From NCBI RefSeq assembly GCF_021168455.1, contig NZ_JAJOZR010000002.1, forward strand, positions 1 through 64,000: a stretch of 64,000 bases of DNA. Reading direction: 5' to 3'. The DNA comes from Ferranicluibacter quercicola. GTDB lineage: Bacteria > Pseudomonadota > Alphaproteobacteria > Rhizobiales > Rhizobiaceae. Position 1 is the first letter of the stretch, and each line of letters starts with the position of its first letter. This document shows positions 17,317 to 25,978 of this stretch, in pieces. Below the pieces are notes generated by a model. It was not told the DNA's origin. It worked only from the letters and a program-made list of their open reading frames with translations, and searched no databases. The position numbers and the translations under genes were made by a program.

Positions 17317-17633
17317 CCCGGTTTTCGCTTTCCGATCTCGAAGCCATCGTTGCGGAGCGGGCACAGGCCTCGCCCGAGAGCTCATGGACGGCCAAACTCG
17401 TCGAGAAGGGGCAGGCGCGGGCTGCCAAGAAGCTCGGCGAGGAAGCCGTGGAAACGGTCATCGCCGCTGTTTCCGGTGACCGTAAGGAGCTCGTTTCCGA
17501 GAGTGCGGATCTGCTTTATCATCTGCTGGTGGTATTGAAAATTGCCGACGTTCCGTTACAGGAGGTTCTGGGGGAGCTTGAGGGACGCACTGTCCGGTCA
17601 GGCCTTGAGGAGAAGGCGAGCCGAAAGACGTGA
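17313..17633 (+). CDS. hisE: Phosphoribosyl-ATP pyrophosphatase HisE
   Basis: 106 residues, an all-alpha NTP pyrophosphohydrolase acting early in histidine synthesis. It is unfused here, unlike the HisIE of enterobacteria. The conserved core is KKLGEEAVETVIA followed by ESADLLYHLLV, with the acidic residues that bind magnesium. The start is the GTG at 17313, overlapping the hisF stop by 4 bp (GTGA). The stop in turn overlaps the GTG of coaA. Confidence 0.95.
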   Translation: MTRFSLSDLEAIVAERAQASPESSWTAKLVEKGQARAAKKLGEEAVETVIAAVSGDRKELVSESADLLYHLLVVLKIADVPLQEVLGELEGRTVRSGLEEKASRKT

Positions 17634-18625
17634 CCATCGCGGCGCAGAACAGGGGGGACGCGGATATGCCGGACGATCTCGGCAGACGAGACTATTCCCC
17701 GTACCACTTCTTCTCGGCCGAGGCGTGGTCGCAGTTTCGCGCGGACACGCCCCTGACGCTGACCGCCGACGAGGTTCGCCGGCTGCGCTCGCTGAACGAC
17801 CCGATCGATCTCGACGAGGTGCGGCGAATCTACCTGTCGCTGTCGCGGCTCTTGTCCACCCATGTCGAGGCGTCGCAGATCCTCTACGAGCAGCGCAAAC
17901 GCTTCCTCACGATCTCGGACGAGACCAAGACGCCGTTCGTGATCGGCATCGCCGGATCGGTGGCGGTCGGCAAATCGACCACGGCTCGTATTCTCGCCGA
18001 GCTCCTGTCGCGCTGGCCGTCGAGCCCCAAGGTCGATCTCGTCACGACGGACGGGTTTCTCTACCCGAACGCCGTGCTGATGCGCGAAAATATCATGAAC
18101 CGGAAGGGTTTTCCGGAGAGCTACGATATCGGCGCGCTCCTGCGCTTTCTCTCCGCCATCAAGGCGGGGCAACCGAACGTGCAGGCGCCGAGCTATTCGC
18201 ACCTCGTCTATGACGTGCTGCCCGATCAGTTCCAGGTGGTGGACCGGCCGGATATCCTGATCTTCGAGGGCATCAACGTGTTGCAATCGCGCGACCTGCC
18301 CGAGGATGGCAAGATCGTGCCGATGGTGTCGGATTTCTTCGACTTCTCGATCTATATCGACGCCGACGAGAATCTGATCCATTCCTGGTATGTCGATCGC
18401 TTCATGCGGCTGCGCCAGACCGCGTTCAAGAACCCGGAATCCTTCTTCAAGCGGTACGCGCAGGTGAGCGAGGAGGAGGCATTGGGCATTGCCGAGGGCC
18501 TCTGGCAGAACACCAACCTGAAGAACCTACGCCGCAATATCCTGCCGACCCGGCCGCGCGCCGATCTCATCCTGCAAAAGGGGACCGATCACCTCGTCCA
18601 GACGGTCGCACTTCGCAAGCTGTAG
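17630..18625 (+). CDS. coaA: Type I pantothenate kinase
   Basis: 331 residues, phosphorylates pantothenate in the first step of coenzyme A synthesis. Walker A is GSVAVGKST (109-117); DGFLYPNAVL, RKGFPESYD and FEGINVLQ are further family segments. The GTG start at 17630 overlaps the hisE stop by 4 bp; an ATG at 17666 is an alternative. The second CoA gene, coaE, is at 57536. The stop is only 4 bp from the stop of the convergent tsaE-amgK gene, with no room for a terminator, which fits a rearrangement junction. Confidence 0.95.
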   Translation: MTIAAQNRGDADMPDDLGRRDYSPYHFFSAEAWSQFRADTPLTLTADEVRRLRSLNDPIDLDEVRRIYLSLSRLLSTHVEASQILYEQRKRFLTISDETKTPFVIGIAGSVAVGKSTTARILAELLSRWPSSPKVDLVTTDGFLYPNAVLMRENIMNRKGFPESYDIGALLRFLSAIKAGQPNVQAPSYSHLVYDVLPDQFQVVDRPDILIFEGINVLQSRDLPEDGKIVPMVSDFFDFSIYIDADENLIHSWYVDRFMRLRQTAFKNPESFFKRYAQVSEEEALGIAEGLWQNTNLKNLRRNILPTRPRADLILQKGTDHLVQTVALRKL

Positions 18626-18629
18626 ACGC

Positions 18630-20123
18630 TTACAGGAGCCCCGCTTCGCGAAGCCACGCCTCCAGTGGCGCCAGCGCGGGATGATCGAGCGCGGTGCGGA
18701 GATAGGCGAAGGTGCGCGGCATGTGCTTCATATAGCCGGGCTTGCCATCCCGCTGCATCAGCCGAACCCAGATCCCGACGAGCTTGCAGTTGCGCTGCGC
18801 GGCCATCAGATGGAAATGCTCGCGGAAGGACGCGTCGTCGAATGGGCCGAGGCGGTGCCGCTCGGCGATATAGGCGTCGAGAATGGCGCGGCCGAGATCC
18901 GGCGCGATGGTGACGCGCGCATCCTGCACGAGCGAGGCGACATCATAGGCCGTCGGCCCGATCATCGCGTCCTGAAAATCGATGAGCGCGACACGGTCGA
19001 TGCCCGTCCTGTCCTCGCGCCAGAGAATGTTGGGCGAATGGACGTCGCGCAGGAGAAGATGCTTTTCGCCGCGGTCCGACAGGTCGATCAGCCGGTCCCA
19101 GACGGCAGCATAGCTTTCGCGCTCCTCAAGCGTCGCAGGCGTGCCGCGATGATGCGGCAGGAACCAGTCGAGGAGCAGCCGCGTCTCGATCTTGATCGCC
19201 GCCCGGTCGAAGGGCGGCACGACATGGATCGCCCCGCCGGGCAGCGGCAGCCGGTCTTGCGAGGCCTCGCCGTGCAGCCGGGCGAGCAGGCGCGCCGTTT
19301 CGATATAGCGTTCGGCAAGGGGCGCGCCGTCCGCATCGAGCACGCCGTCGGCGCCGAGATCTTCCAGAAGCAGAATGCCGGCCTCGAGATCCTGCGCAAG
19401 GATCTTGGGCGCACCGAAGCCGCGCCGGCGCAGATAGAGATCGATCGCGACGAAAGCACCGACGTCTTCGGCGATATGGGCGATCTGCTGGTAGTATTTG
19501 CCATCTTCGAGGATGGGGCCGGGACTGGTGCGCGGCGCATCCATCAGGATCAGATCCGGCGCGCCTTCCTGGCGGACACGCTCGTAGCCGCGCACGGAGG
19601 CATCGCCATTGAGATGACGGCGCGCCGCGCCCCGGTAGCCGTGACCGTCGAGAAATGCGCGGATCGCAAGGCTGCGCCGGATGCGCGACAGGACCGGCGC
19701 GCTGCCCGAAAAAATGGCCACGCGGCCATCGCCATCCTGTTCGAGCGTCAGAACGACGCTCTGTCGCGGCAGGTAGCCCTCCGCCCGTTCCGGCCACTCG
19801 ATCAGGCAGATGCCGTTGGCCGCGAGGTCGTCGAGGCCGAGTTCCAGCACCTCGCTTGCGTCTCCCAACCGGTAGAGATCGAAATGGGAGACGGGAATGC
19901 GCAGGTCGTAGGACTGGACGAGCGTGAAGGTCGGGCTTGGGACCTCCAGGAAGGGCTCATCGGCGACAGCGCGGATCAGCGCGCGGGCGAGCGTCGATTT
20001 TCCCGCACCGAGATCCCCCGAGAGGGCGATCGTATCGCCCGCTTTGAGCGCCAGCGCCAGATCTTCCCCCAGCGTCATGGTGGACGCTTCGTCCGGCAGC
20101 GGCAGGCGCAGCACGTCACTCAT
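18630..20123 (-). CDS. Fusion of TsaE ATPase with an AmgK-like sugar kinase
   Basis: 497 residues in two domains. Residues 1-150 are TsaE, the ATPase of the tRNA threonylcarbamoyl-A37 complex, with P-loop GDLGAGKST (36-44), SPTFTLVQSYD and HFDLYRLGD. Residues 150-497 are an aminoglycoside phosphotransferase-fold kinase with RDVHSPNILW (Asp360, Asn365) and IDFQDA (Asp382). The second domain resembles AmgK, the anomeric MurNAc/GlcNAc kinase of peptidoglycan recycling. Its partner MurU is normally next door, but here the MurU-like gene is 12 kb away at 32020. The start overlaps the divL stop by 4 bp. Confidence 0.9.
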   Translation of the reverse strand: MSDVLRLPLPDEASTMTLGEDLALALKAGDTIALSGDLGAGKSTLARALIRAVADEPFLEVPSPTFTLVQSYDLRIPVSHFDLYRLGDASEVLELGLDDLAANGICLIEWPERAEGYLPRQSVVLTLEQDGDGRVAIFSGSAPVLSRIRRSLAIRAFLDGHGYRGAARRHLNGDASVRGYERVRQEGAPDLILMDAPRTSPGPILEDGKYYQQIAHIAEDVGAFVAIDLYLRRRGFGAPKILAQDLEAGILLLEDLGADGVLDADGAPLAERYIETARLLARLHGEASQDRLPLPGGAIHVVPPFDRAAIKIETRLLLDWFLPHHRGTPATLEERESYAAVWDRLIDLSDRGEKHLLLRDVHSPNILWREDRTGIDRVALIDFQDAMIGPTAYDVASLVQDARVTIAPDLGRAILDAYIAERHRLGPFDDASFREHFHLMAAQRNCKLVGIWVRLMQRDGKPGYMKHMPRTFAYLRTALDHPALAPLEAWLREAGLL

Positions 20124-22711
20124 TCCGCCGCTTCGGCCTTCGGCAGCGCGCCCGAGGGAATGCGGCAGACGACCTCCGTCCCCTCGCCTTCGCGCGTGAC
20201 GATGCGAACCTTGCCGTGGTGCAGGGTGATGAAGCTATCGACGATGGAGAGGCCGAGGCCGGCCCCGCCACGCTGGCCATGGCTCTCGAAGCGGTGGAAC
20301 ACGCTTTCGAGCACATCCTTGGGGATGCCGGGACCCTGATCGCTGACGGTAAAGACGAAATCGCTGCCTTCGCGGGCACAGGAGAGACCGACCACGCTGC
20401 CCTCGGGCGCGAAATTGGCGGCATTGGTCAGGAGCTTGATGAAGATCTGCTTCAGCCGCTGATGATCGGCAACGAAGGTGCCGAGCATGTCCGGCGTGTC
20501 GATGCGCAGGGTGACGGCGCTTTCCTGCAGGCGGTCGGCCATCTGGTGGGAGACTTCATCGAGGAAATCGGTGAGGTTGATCTCGCTGAGATCGAGCTCG
20601 ACGATGCCCGCATCGACGGTCGCGAGATCGAGAATGTCGTTGACGATGGTCAGCAGCAGCGACGAGGAGGTGGAGATATGATCGACATACTCCGCCTGAC
20701 GGGTCGAAAGCTCGCCGAAGGCCGGCGTCTTCAGAAGGTCGGCAAAGCCGATGATGTTGGTGAGCGGCGAGCGCAGCTCGTAGGAGACGTGCTGAACGAA
20801 GTCGTTCTTCAGCGAATCCGCCATGCGCAGCGCTTCGTTCTTCTCCGTCAGGGCCCGCTCGACCCGGACGCTGTCCGTCATATCGACGAAGGTCAACATG
20901 GTCTGAGCGTTGGGCAGCGGAATGATGGCGAAGTCGAGGATGAGGCCCGTGCGCAGTTCCAGCATGCCGCGGCTCGACGGACGCTCGTCCTCGAAACTGG
21001 TGATGGCATGCGCGAACTGCTTCCAGCCGTCCGGCTGGTCGTAGGAGACCACGCAGGCCTGCTCGATGGCGCGGATATGGGTGCCGGGTGCAACCTCCGT
21101 CTCGCTCACGCCCCAGAGTGCCCGGAACGCGGGGTTCGAGAGCTTGATCCGCCCGTCCGGGCCGAAGACGGCCACGCCTTCGGAGAGATGATCGATCGTT
21201 TCGCCCTGGACCTGAACCAGCGTGTTGTAGCGGGTTTCGAGGTCGACCCGCTCGGTGAGGTTCTCGAACACCCAGGTGGCGCCGCCCTGCGGGCGGGCCG
21301 TGGCGAAGACGCGCAATGTCTGGCCATTCGGCAGGTGCCACATATCGGTCTGGGTCTCGATCGCCTGGTAGACCGAAAGCGCCTGTTCCTTCCACTGCTT
21401 CCAGCTGAGCTGCTCGGGAAGCCGTCCGCTTTCGCGCAGCTGGTCGAAAATCTCGCCATTGCCGGGTCGGCGCGCGAGGAAGGCGGTGTCGAGGTTCCAA
21501 AGGGTCTGGAAGGCCTGATTGTAGAATTGCAGGCGCTGCGCGCCGTCGAAGGTGGCGACGGCCGTCGCCAGATGATCGAGCGTTTCGGCATGGCTCTTCA
21601 GCGTACGCGAAAGCTCCTCGCGCACGGCCTCGATGGCGCTGACATCCAGCGCGATACCGGCCGTGCCATAGGTGGTCTTTGCATCCACGACATCGAAGAA
21701 GGTGCGCTGGCCGCGCACGACGGTCGAAATCTTGTCGCGGAAGGGGGAATCGTAGGTGGACAGCGCCTTGGCTTTTTCACGTGAAACGGTCGCCAGCAGC
21801 TCGCGGCCCTCCTGGACCACCACATCGGCGCTCGGCGCCTCCACGGCATCGCGATAGGCTTCGTTGACCCAGGTGATCTGCCCGTCGCGCCCGCGCTGCC
21901 AGACCGGCATGTCCACGGCATTCAAGAGCGTCTGCAGGCTGGCGAGATCGCCGCGCAGACGGTCGCGTTCCAGCGTCAGTTCGGCCAGCTCTTCCCGAAG
22001 ATTGTTGAGCGCCACGAAGCGCACGAAGGCGCGGCCGCCGGAGACACGGCCCTGGGCTTCCAGAATTTCGTTACGATTCGTCTGGACGATCAGGTCAAAG
22101 CTTTCCGCATAGGTGCGCAGCCGGTCGATGGCGCGCTCGAGTTCGCTGGCGGACGTCGATCTGATCCAGCGGCCGAAGGCGAGAAAATCGCGGTCGTCCT
22201 GCGGGGCCCCGGTCTCGGCCGGCAGCTGGCCGAGAAATTCCGGCTTTTCCGCCGGGCCGTCCCAGACGACGATGCTGCGGTTCTTGTCGGAGATGAGCGC
22301 CTGGAAGCGCGAAATGCTCTGACGGGCATCCGCAAGCGCGGTTTTCAGGTCGCGATTGTCGATCTCGACCGTGCTGCGCTGGCGAATGACCCAGACTGCG
22401 GAGATCATGGCCGCCGCGATGGCGCCGGTCAGAAGCGAGAAGGTGATGATTTCGGAGGAGTGGAAGACGCTGGCGACACCTTCGGCCGCCATGGCCTCGC
22501 CGGAAAGGAGGCCGAGGGCAGAGCCTGCCGCCAGGCGACGAACGAGCTGGGAGAGACGCCCGCGGCGCGGCGTGATGTCGGGCATGCGCGACGAGCGTGC
22601 AGGCGAGGAGGATGCGGGGGGCGTCCGGTGTGTCGACGCGTCGGCGGAAGCCATACCGGACCGTACCGGCTCGACGTCCGTCCGTCCCGCGTTCCAAGAA
22701 GCTTTCGTCAT
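20120..22711 (-). CDS. divL: DivL-like tyrosine pseudo-histidine kinase with PAS domains
   Basis: 863 residues. One membrane segment lies near the N-terminus (SEIITFSLLTGAIAAAMISA). PAS-type sensor regions fill the middle, then come a dimerisation domain and a HATPase domain (NAANFAPEG, DQGPGIP, GGAGLGLSIV). The phosphoacceptor is Tyr644 in HVSYELRSPL where ordinary kinases have His. That substitution is the mark of DivL, which in Caulobacter controls the CckA-CtrA cell-cycle pathway. The start at 22711 is preferred over a longer open frame beginning 84 bp upstream. An adjacent position to ahcY fits Agrobacterium divL, from memory. Confidence 0.88.
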   Translation of the reverse strand: MTKASWNAGRTDVEPVRSGMASADASTHRTPPASSSPARSSRMPDITPRRGRLSQLVRRLAAGSALGLLSGEAMAAEGVASVFHSSEIITFSLLTGAIAAAMISAVWVIRQRSTVEIDNRDLKTALADARQSISRFQALISDKNRSIVVWDGPAEKPEFLGQLPAETGAPQDDRDFLAFGRWIRSTSASELERAIDRLRTYAESFDLIVQTNRNEILEAQGRVSGGRAFVRFVALNNLREELAELTLERDRLRGDLASLQTLLNAVDMPVWQRGRDGQITWVNEAYRDAVEAPSADVVVQEGRELLATVSREKAKALSTYDSPFRDKISTVVRGQRTFFDVVDAKTTYGTAGIALDVSAIEAVREELSRTLKSHAETLDHLATAVATFDGAQRLQFYNQAFQTLWNLDTAFLARRPGNGEIFDQLRESGRLPEQLSWKQWKEQALSVYQAIETQTDMWHLPNGQTLRVFATARPQGGATWVFENLTERVDLETRYNTLVQVQGETIDHLSEGVAVFGPDGRIKLSNPAFRALWGVSETEVAPGTHIRAIEQACVVSYDQPDGWKQFAHAITSFEDERPSSRGMLELRTGLILDFAIIPLPNAQTMLTFVDMTDSVRVERALTEKNEALRMADSLKNDFVQHVSYELRSPLTNIIGFADLLKTPAFGELSTRQAEYVDHISTSSSLLLTIVNDILDLATVDAGIVELDLSEINLTDFLDEVSHQMADRLQESAVTLRIDTPDMLGTFVADHQRLKQIFIKLLTNAANFAPEGSVVGLSCAREGSDFVFTVSDQGPGIPKDVLESVFHRFESHGQRGGAGLGLSIVDSFITLHHGKVRIVTREGEGTEVVCRIPSGALPKAEAAE
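21773..21788. other. Candidate secondary parS (ParB-binding) site inside divL
   Basis: A 16-mer centred on TTTCACGTGAAA matches the bacterial parS consensus TGTTTCACGTGAAACA at 14 of 16 positions (mismatches at 2 and 16). It lies in coding sequence about 39 kb from the probable origin. Confidence 0.45.
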
Positions 22712-23001
22712 CGCGTGCCTGTCCCCGTTGCACGGCGTCCTAACCGGCGTTGCGCTAAAGGCATCAACCAGCAGGACACACGTCCGCCGTTCCACACGGT
22801 CTCTAGGTAAGGCCGCCTGAACGAATATCGTCTTCTTCGGGATCGTTACGCGCCTATGCTTGCCCGCTGCTTACGGCCCGCTGCGTTCCGTCCTGAAAAC
22901 CAACGCTTTTTTCTCATCCGGTCCGCGTCAGTGCCGCATCTTCGTGCCGAATCGATACAGGCAGCATACCCACTCCCCCGGCGGGCGGGAAGCGTGGAGA
23001 C

Positions 23002-23037
23002 GAAAAAGAGGCCGCACGCTGTCAAGCGTGCGACCTC
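23002..23037 (-). terminator. Rho-independent terminator of ahcY
   Basis: On the minus strand a long GC-rich stem (GAGGTCGCACGCT pairing with AGCGTGCGGCCTC, one G-U/mismatch step, loop TGAC) is followed by TTTTTCG. It lies just downstream of the ahcY stop. The rest of 22712-23067 should hold the divL promoter, but I recognised no specific site there. Confidence 0.9.
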
Positions 23038-23067
23038 TTCTCATCTGTGGATGAGCGAAACTTCCGC

Positions 23068-24468
23068 TTAGTAGCGGTAGTGATCCGCCTTAAACGGACC
23101 CTGTGCGGTAACACCGATATAGGCAGCCTGCTCGTCGGACAGGGTCGTCAGCTTGACGCCGAGCTTGGCGAGGTGCAGGCGCGCGACCTTTTCGTCGAGG
23201 TGCTTGGGCAGGATGTGGACGCCTGCTTCGTACTGCTCACCCTTGGTGAAGAGCTCGATCTGGGCCAGAACCTGGTTGGTGAACGAGGCCGACATGACGA
23301 AGGACGGATGGCCGGTGGCGTTGCCGAGGTTCAACAAGCGGCCTTCCGACAGAAGGATCATCCGGTTGCCCTTGGGGAATTCGATCAGATCAACCTGCGG
23401 CTTGACGTTGTTCCACTTCAGGTTCCGCAGGGCGGAAACCTGGATCTCGTTGTCGAAGTGGCCGATATTGCCGACGATCGCCATGTCCTTCATCTCGCGC
23501 ATGTGCTCGATGCGGATGACGTCCTTGTTGCCGGTCGTGGTGATGAAGATATCGGCGCTGGACACGACGTCTTCGAGCTGCACGACTTCGAAGCCGTCCA
23601 TGGCGGCCTGGAGGGCGCAGATCGGATCGACTTCCGTCACCTTGACGCGGGCGCCGGCACCCGACAGCGAGGCTGCCGAACCCTTGCCGACATCGCCGTA
23701 ACCGCAGACGACGGCAACCTTGCCGGCCATCATCACGTCGGTGCCGCGGCGGATGCCATCGACCAGCGATTCCTTGCAGCCGTACTTGTTGTCGAACTTC
23801 GACTTGGTGACGCTGTCGTTGACGTTGATCGCCGGGAAGGGCAGCAGGCCCTTGGCATGCAGCTGGTACAGGCGATTGACGCCGGTGGTGGTTTCCTCGG
23901 TGACGCCCTTGATGGCGTCGCGCTGCCTGGTGAAGAAGCCGGGCGTTTCGGCCAGACGCTTCTTGATCTGCGCGAACAGGATCTCTTCTTCTTCCGAGCC
24001 CGGGTTCGACAGCACGTCCTCACCGGCTTCGGCCCGCGCGCCGAGCAGAATGTACATGGTGGCATCGCCCCCATCGTCGAGGATCATGTTGGAGACGCCG
24101 CCGTCGGTCCACTGGAAGATCTTGTCGGTATAGGTCCAGTATTCCGTCAGCGTCTCGCCCTTGACCGCATAGACCGGAATGCCGGCGGCAGCGATGGCCG
24201 CAGCGGCATGGTCCTGCGTCGAGAAGATGTTGCACGACGCCCAGCGAACCTCGGCACCGAGCGCGACCAGCGTCTCGATAAGGACGGCGGTCTGGATCGT
24301 CATATGCAGCGAGCCGGTGATGCGCGCGCCCTTCAGCGGCTTCGACGCGCCGAATTCCTCGCGCGAGGCCATCAGGCCCGGCATTTCGGTTTCGGCGATG
24401 GTGATTTCCTTGCGGCCGAAGTCGGCCAAGCCGATATCGGCTACCAGATAGTCGTTGGTCGTGCTCAT
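23068..24468 (-). CDS. ahcY: S-adenosylhomocysteine hydrolase
   Basis: 466 residues, full length for the bacterial form. It splits S-adenosylhomocysteine to adenosine and homocysteine in the methyl cycle. The NAD-binding Rossmann motif is VVCGYGDVGKGSAA, and the C-terminal KADHYRY closes the NAD site of the neighbouring subunit. Ribosome site GGAGAG precedes ATG 24468. The 163-nt upstream gap carries a palindrome at 24604-24619 that may be an SahR operator. Has its own terminator. Confidence 0.97.
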   Translation of the reverse strand: MSTTNDYLVADIGLADFGRKEITIAETEMPGLMASREEFGASKPLKGARITGSLHMTIQTAVLIETLVALGAEVRWASCNIFSTQDHAAAAIAAAGIPVYAVKGETLTEYWTYTDKIFQWTDGGVSNMILDDGGDATMYILLGARAEAGEDVLSNPGSEEEEILFAQIKKRLAETPGFFTRQRDAIKGVTEETTTGVNRLYQLHAKGLLPFPAINVNDSVTKSKFDNKYGCKESLVDGIRRGTDVMMAGKVAVVCGYGDVGKGSAASLSGAGARVKVTEVDPICALQAAMDGFEVVQLEDVVSSADIFITTTGNKDVIRIEHMREMKDMAIVGNIGHFDNEIQVSALRNLKWNNVKPQVDLIEFPKGNRMILLSEGRLLNLGNATGHPSFVMSASFTNQVLAQIELFTKGEQYEAGVHILPKHLDEKVARLHLAKLGVKLTTLSDEQAAYIGVTAQGPFKADHYRY

Positions 24469-24631
24469 GAAGCTCTCCGCTGATGGCGCGCCGGGTCGAA
24501 AGCTGCAAGCTTCAGGACCGCTGGCGGGCGTGATCTCGTTGCCCCGGCTGAGCCAGGGCGCGATCTTCCTCTAGCAGGAAAGCGGATCGCAGGCAACAGA
24601 CACATAAAGACGTCTTTATATGTTTATATGC
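24469..24631 (-). promoter_or_regulatory. ahcY leader region with palindromic operator-like site
   Basis: The perfect 16-bp palindrome ATAAAGACGTCTTTAT spans 24604-24619. Next to it is a tandem copy of TTTATATG (24615-24622 and 24623-24630), so on the minus strand the site reads CATATAAA twice before GACGTCTTTATG. This resembles, from memory, the ATAAAGA-type palindromes bound by the ArsR-family regulator SahR at ahcY and metK in alphaproteobacteria. Between it and the ATG, about 130 nt can fold a CCCTGG-CTCAG-CCGGGG hairpin, but I do not recognise a known riboswitch. Confidence 0.5.
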
Positions 24632-24904
24632 CTACATTTCCTCGCCGAAACGGTCCCTGACCAGGGCGTCGAGCGCTTCCAGCGCTTCTTCCGCCTGGTT
24701 GCCGCTTGCGGTCACGGCGATCGAGCTGCCGGTGCTGGCCGCAAGCATCATCAGGCCCATGATCGAGAGCCCGCCGACGGTCATGCCGTCCTTCGTGACA
24801 TGGATGTCGGCGTCGTAGGCCTCCACCGTCTGCACGAATTTGGCGGAGGCGCGCGCATGAAGGCCGCGCTTGTTGATGATCTGGAGGTCCCGCGACACTG
24901 TCAT
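24632..24904 (-). CDS. HPr phosphocarrier protein of the PTS-Ntr-like system
   Basis: 90 residues. His16 in KRGLHARASAKF is the site phosphorylated by enzyme I, and Ser47 in GGLSIMGLM is the site for HPr kinase. The presence of both EIIA and HprK genes just upstream suggests that this is the regulatory HPr of the alphaproteobacterial PTS, which has no sugar permease here. 15 bp downstream of the EIIA gene on the same strand. Confidence 0.93.
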   Translation of the reverse strand: MTVSRDLQIINKRGLHARASAKFVQTVEAYDADIHVTKDGMTVGGLSIMGLMMLAASTGSSIAVTASGNQAEEALEALDALVRDRFGEEM

Positions 24905-24919
24905 GAAGGATTGCGTCCG

Positions 24920-25321
24920 TTATTTGCCGCTGAGAACGCGGCTGGCGACGTTGATGTATTTGCGCCCGGCCTCGGAGGCCTCGACCAGCGCCTTGTCCAT
25001 GTCGCTCTCGCCCCGCACGCCCGCCAGCTTGATCAGCATGGGCAGGTTGACGCCGGCGATGACCTCGACGGTGCCGCTCTGCATGACAGAGATGGCGAGA
25101 TTGGACGGCGTGCCGCCGAACATGTCGGTGAGAATGATGACGCCGCTGCCCTCATTGGCGGCGATGACGGCGGTCAGGATGTCCTGACGCCGCTGGTCCA
25201 TGTCGTCTTCGGGGCCGATACAGACGGTCTCGATGAATTTCTGCGGCCCTACGACGTGTTCGAGCGCATGACGAAACTCTTCAGCCAGCTTGCCGTGCGT
25301 GACAAGCACAAGTCCGATCAT
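24920..25321 (-). CDS. PTS EIIA component, mannose family, regulatory
   Basis: 133 residues, an isolated EIIA-Man domain. The phosphorylated residue should be His9 in IGLVLVTHGKLA; MFGGTPSN is the second conserved loop. No EIIB, EIIC or EIID gene is nearby, so it is probably regulatory rather than for transport. In related bacteria this protein takes phosphate from HPr. Start 25321 is preferred (TTGGAG upstream) over one 24 codons earlier. Called manX or ptsM-like in rhizobial annotations. Confidence 0.9.
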   Translation of the reverse strand: MIGLVLVTHGKLAEEFRHALEHVVGPQKFIETVCIGPEDDMDQRRQDILTAVIAANEGSGVIILTDMFGGTPSNLAISVMQSGTVEVIAGVNLPMLIKLAGVRGESDMDKALVEASEAGRKYINVASRVLSGK

Positions 25322-25494
25322 GTGTCTTTGCTCCAACTGCCTTTTCCCTTCGGCGGACGATAGCCATGCCATGCCGCAATGCAACAATTTCATTCCACCT
25401 TGGGGCGGTCATCTTGGCGAGGAAATGCCGGAGTGCAAGTCAAAAATCCTAAAACACGGATCACATGAGCAAAAACTGTGCAGACTGCGACATT

Positions 25495-25947
25495 TCAAAG
25501 TGCCGAAAAACGGCTGAGTGCATCCAGAGGGTCAAGCCCGGGCAGGAGCGGAAGCCGGAGCAAGGGAAGCACGGCCGGGCCGGCATCCCAGGTCTCGGCT
25601 TCCGGTGCGACCCGCATGTCGAATGGCGGGGCAACGGGCAGGACGGCATAGGACATGACGGCAGCTTTGACTTTGCGAACCGGAATGGGCCCGACGCCAC
25701 GCAATTCCGCAAGGCCGGCAATGGTCGCCGGGGCGCGGGCGACGAGGCGCCCGCCTCGAAGACTGACGAGAACCTGATCGTCGGAGACGAGCGCCGCATT
25801 CCAGCCGCGGCGGGCGGCGGACGAGAGGCAGGCCAGGGCCGCACTGGTCTTGCCCGTGCCGGAGGGGCCGACGAAGAGATAGCCGACCGTACCGAGGACA
25901 ATGGCCGTCGCGTGGACGTTGCGGGGGGCGGTCGTGTTTCGCGTCAT
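25495..25947 (-). CDS. hprK: HPr kinase/phosphorylase, short alphaproteobacterial form
   Basis: 150 residues, only the C-terminal catalytic half of the Gram-positive enzyme. P-loop GPSGTGKT is at 27-34, preceded by the conserved HATAIVL. Family members phosphorylate Ser46-type serines of HPr, and the HPr at 24632 keeps that serine. In rhizobia HprK lies downstream of the ChvG kinase gene and is thought to link PTS-Ntr with ChvGI. The ATG at 25947 gives the short form; upstream codons are rich in Arg and look non-coding. 31 bp after the chvG stop. Confidence 0.88.
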   Translation of the reverse strand: MTRNTTAPRNVHATAIVLGTVGYLFVGPSGTGKTSAALACLSSAARRGWNAALVSDDQVLVSLRGGRLVARAPATIAGLAELRGVGPIPVRKVKAAVMSYAVLPVAPPFDMRVAPEAETWDAGPAVLPLLRLPLLPGLDPLDALSRFSAL

Positions 25948-25978
25948 GCGCTCGCGGTCCGCGGCGTCCGTCGCCGGC

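Noticed and set aside
24469..24600. A canonical SAH riboswitch upstream of ahcY
   Set aside because: The conserved core I remember is not present; only a plain hairpin was seen.
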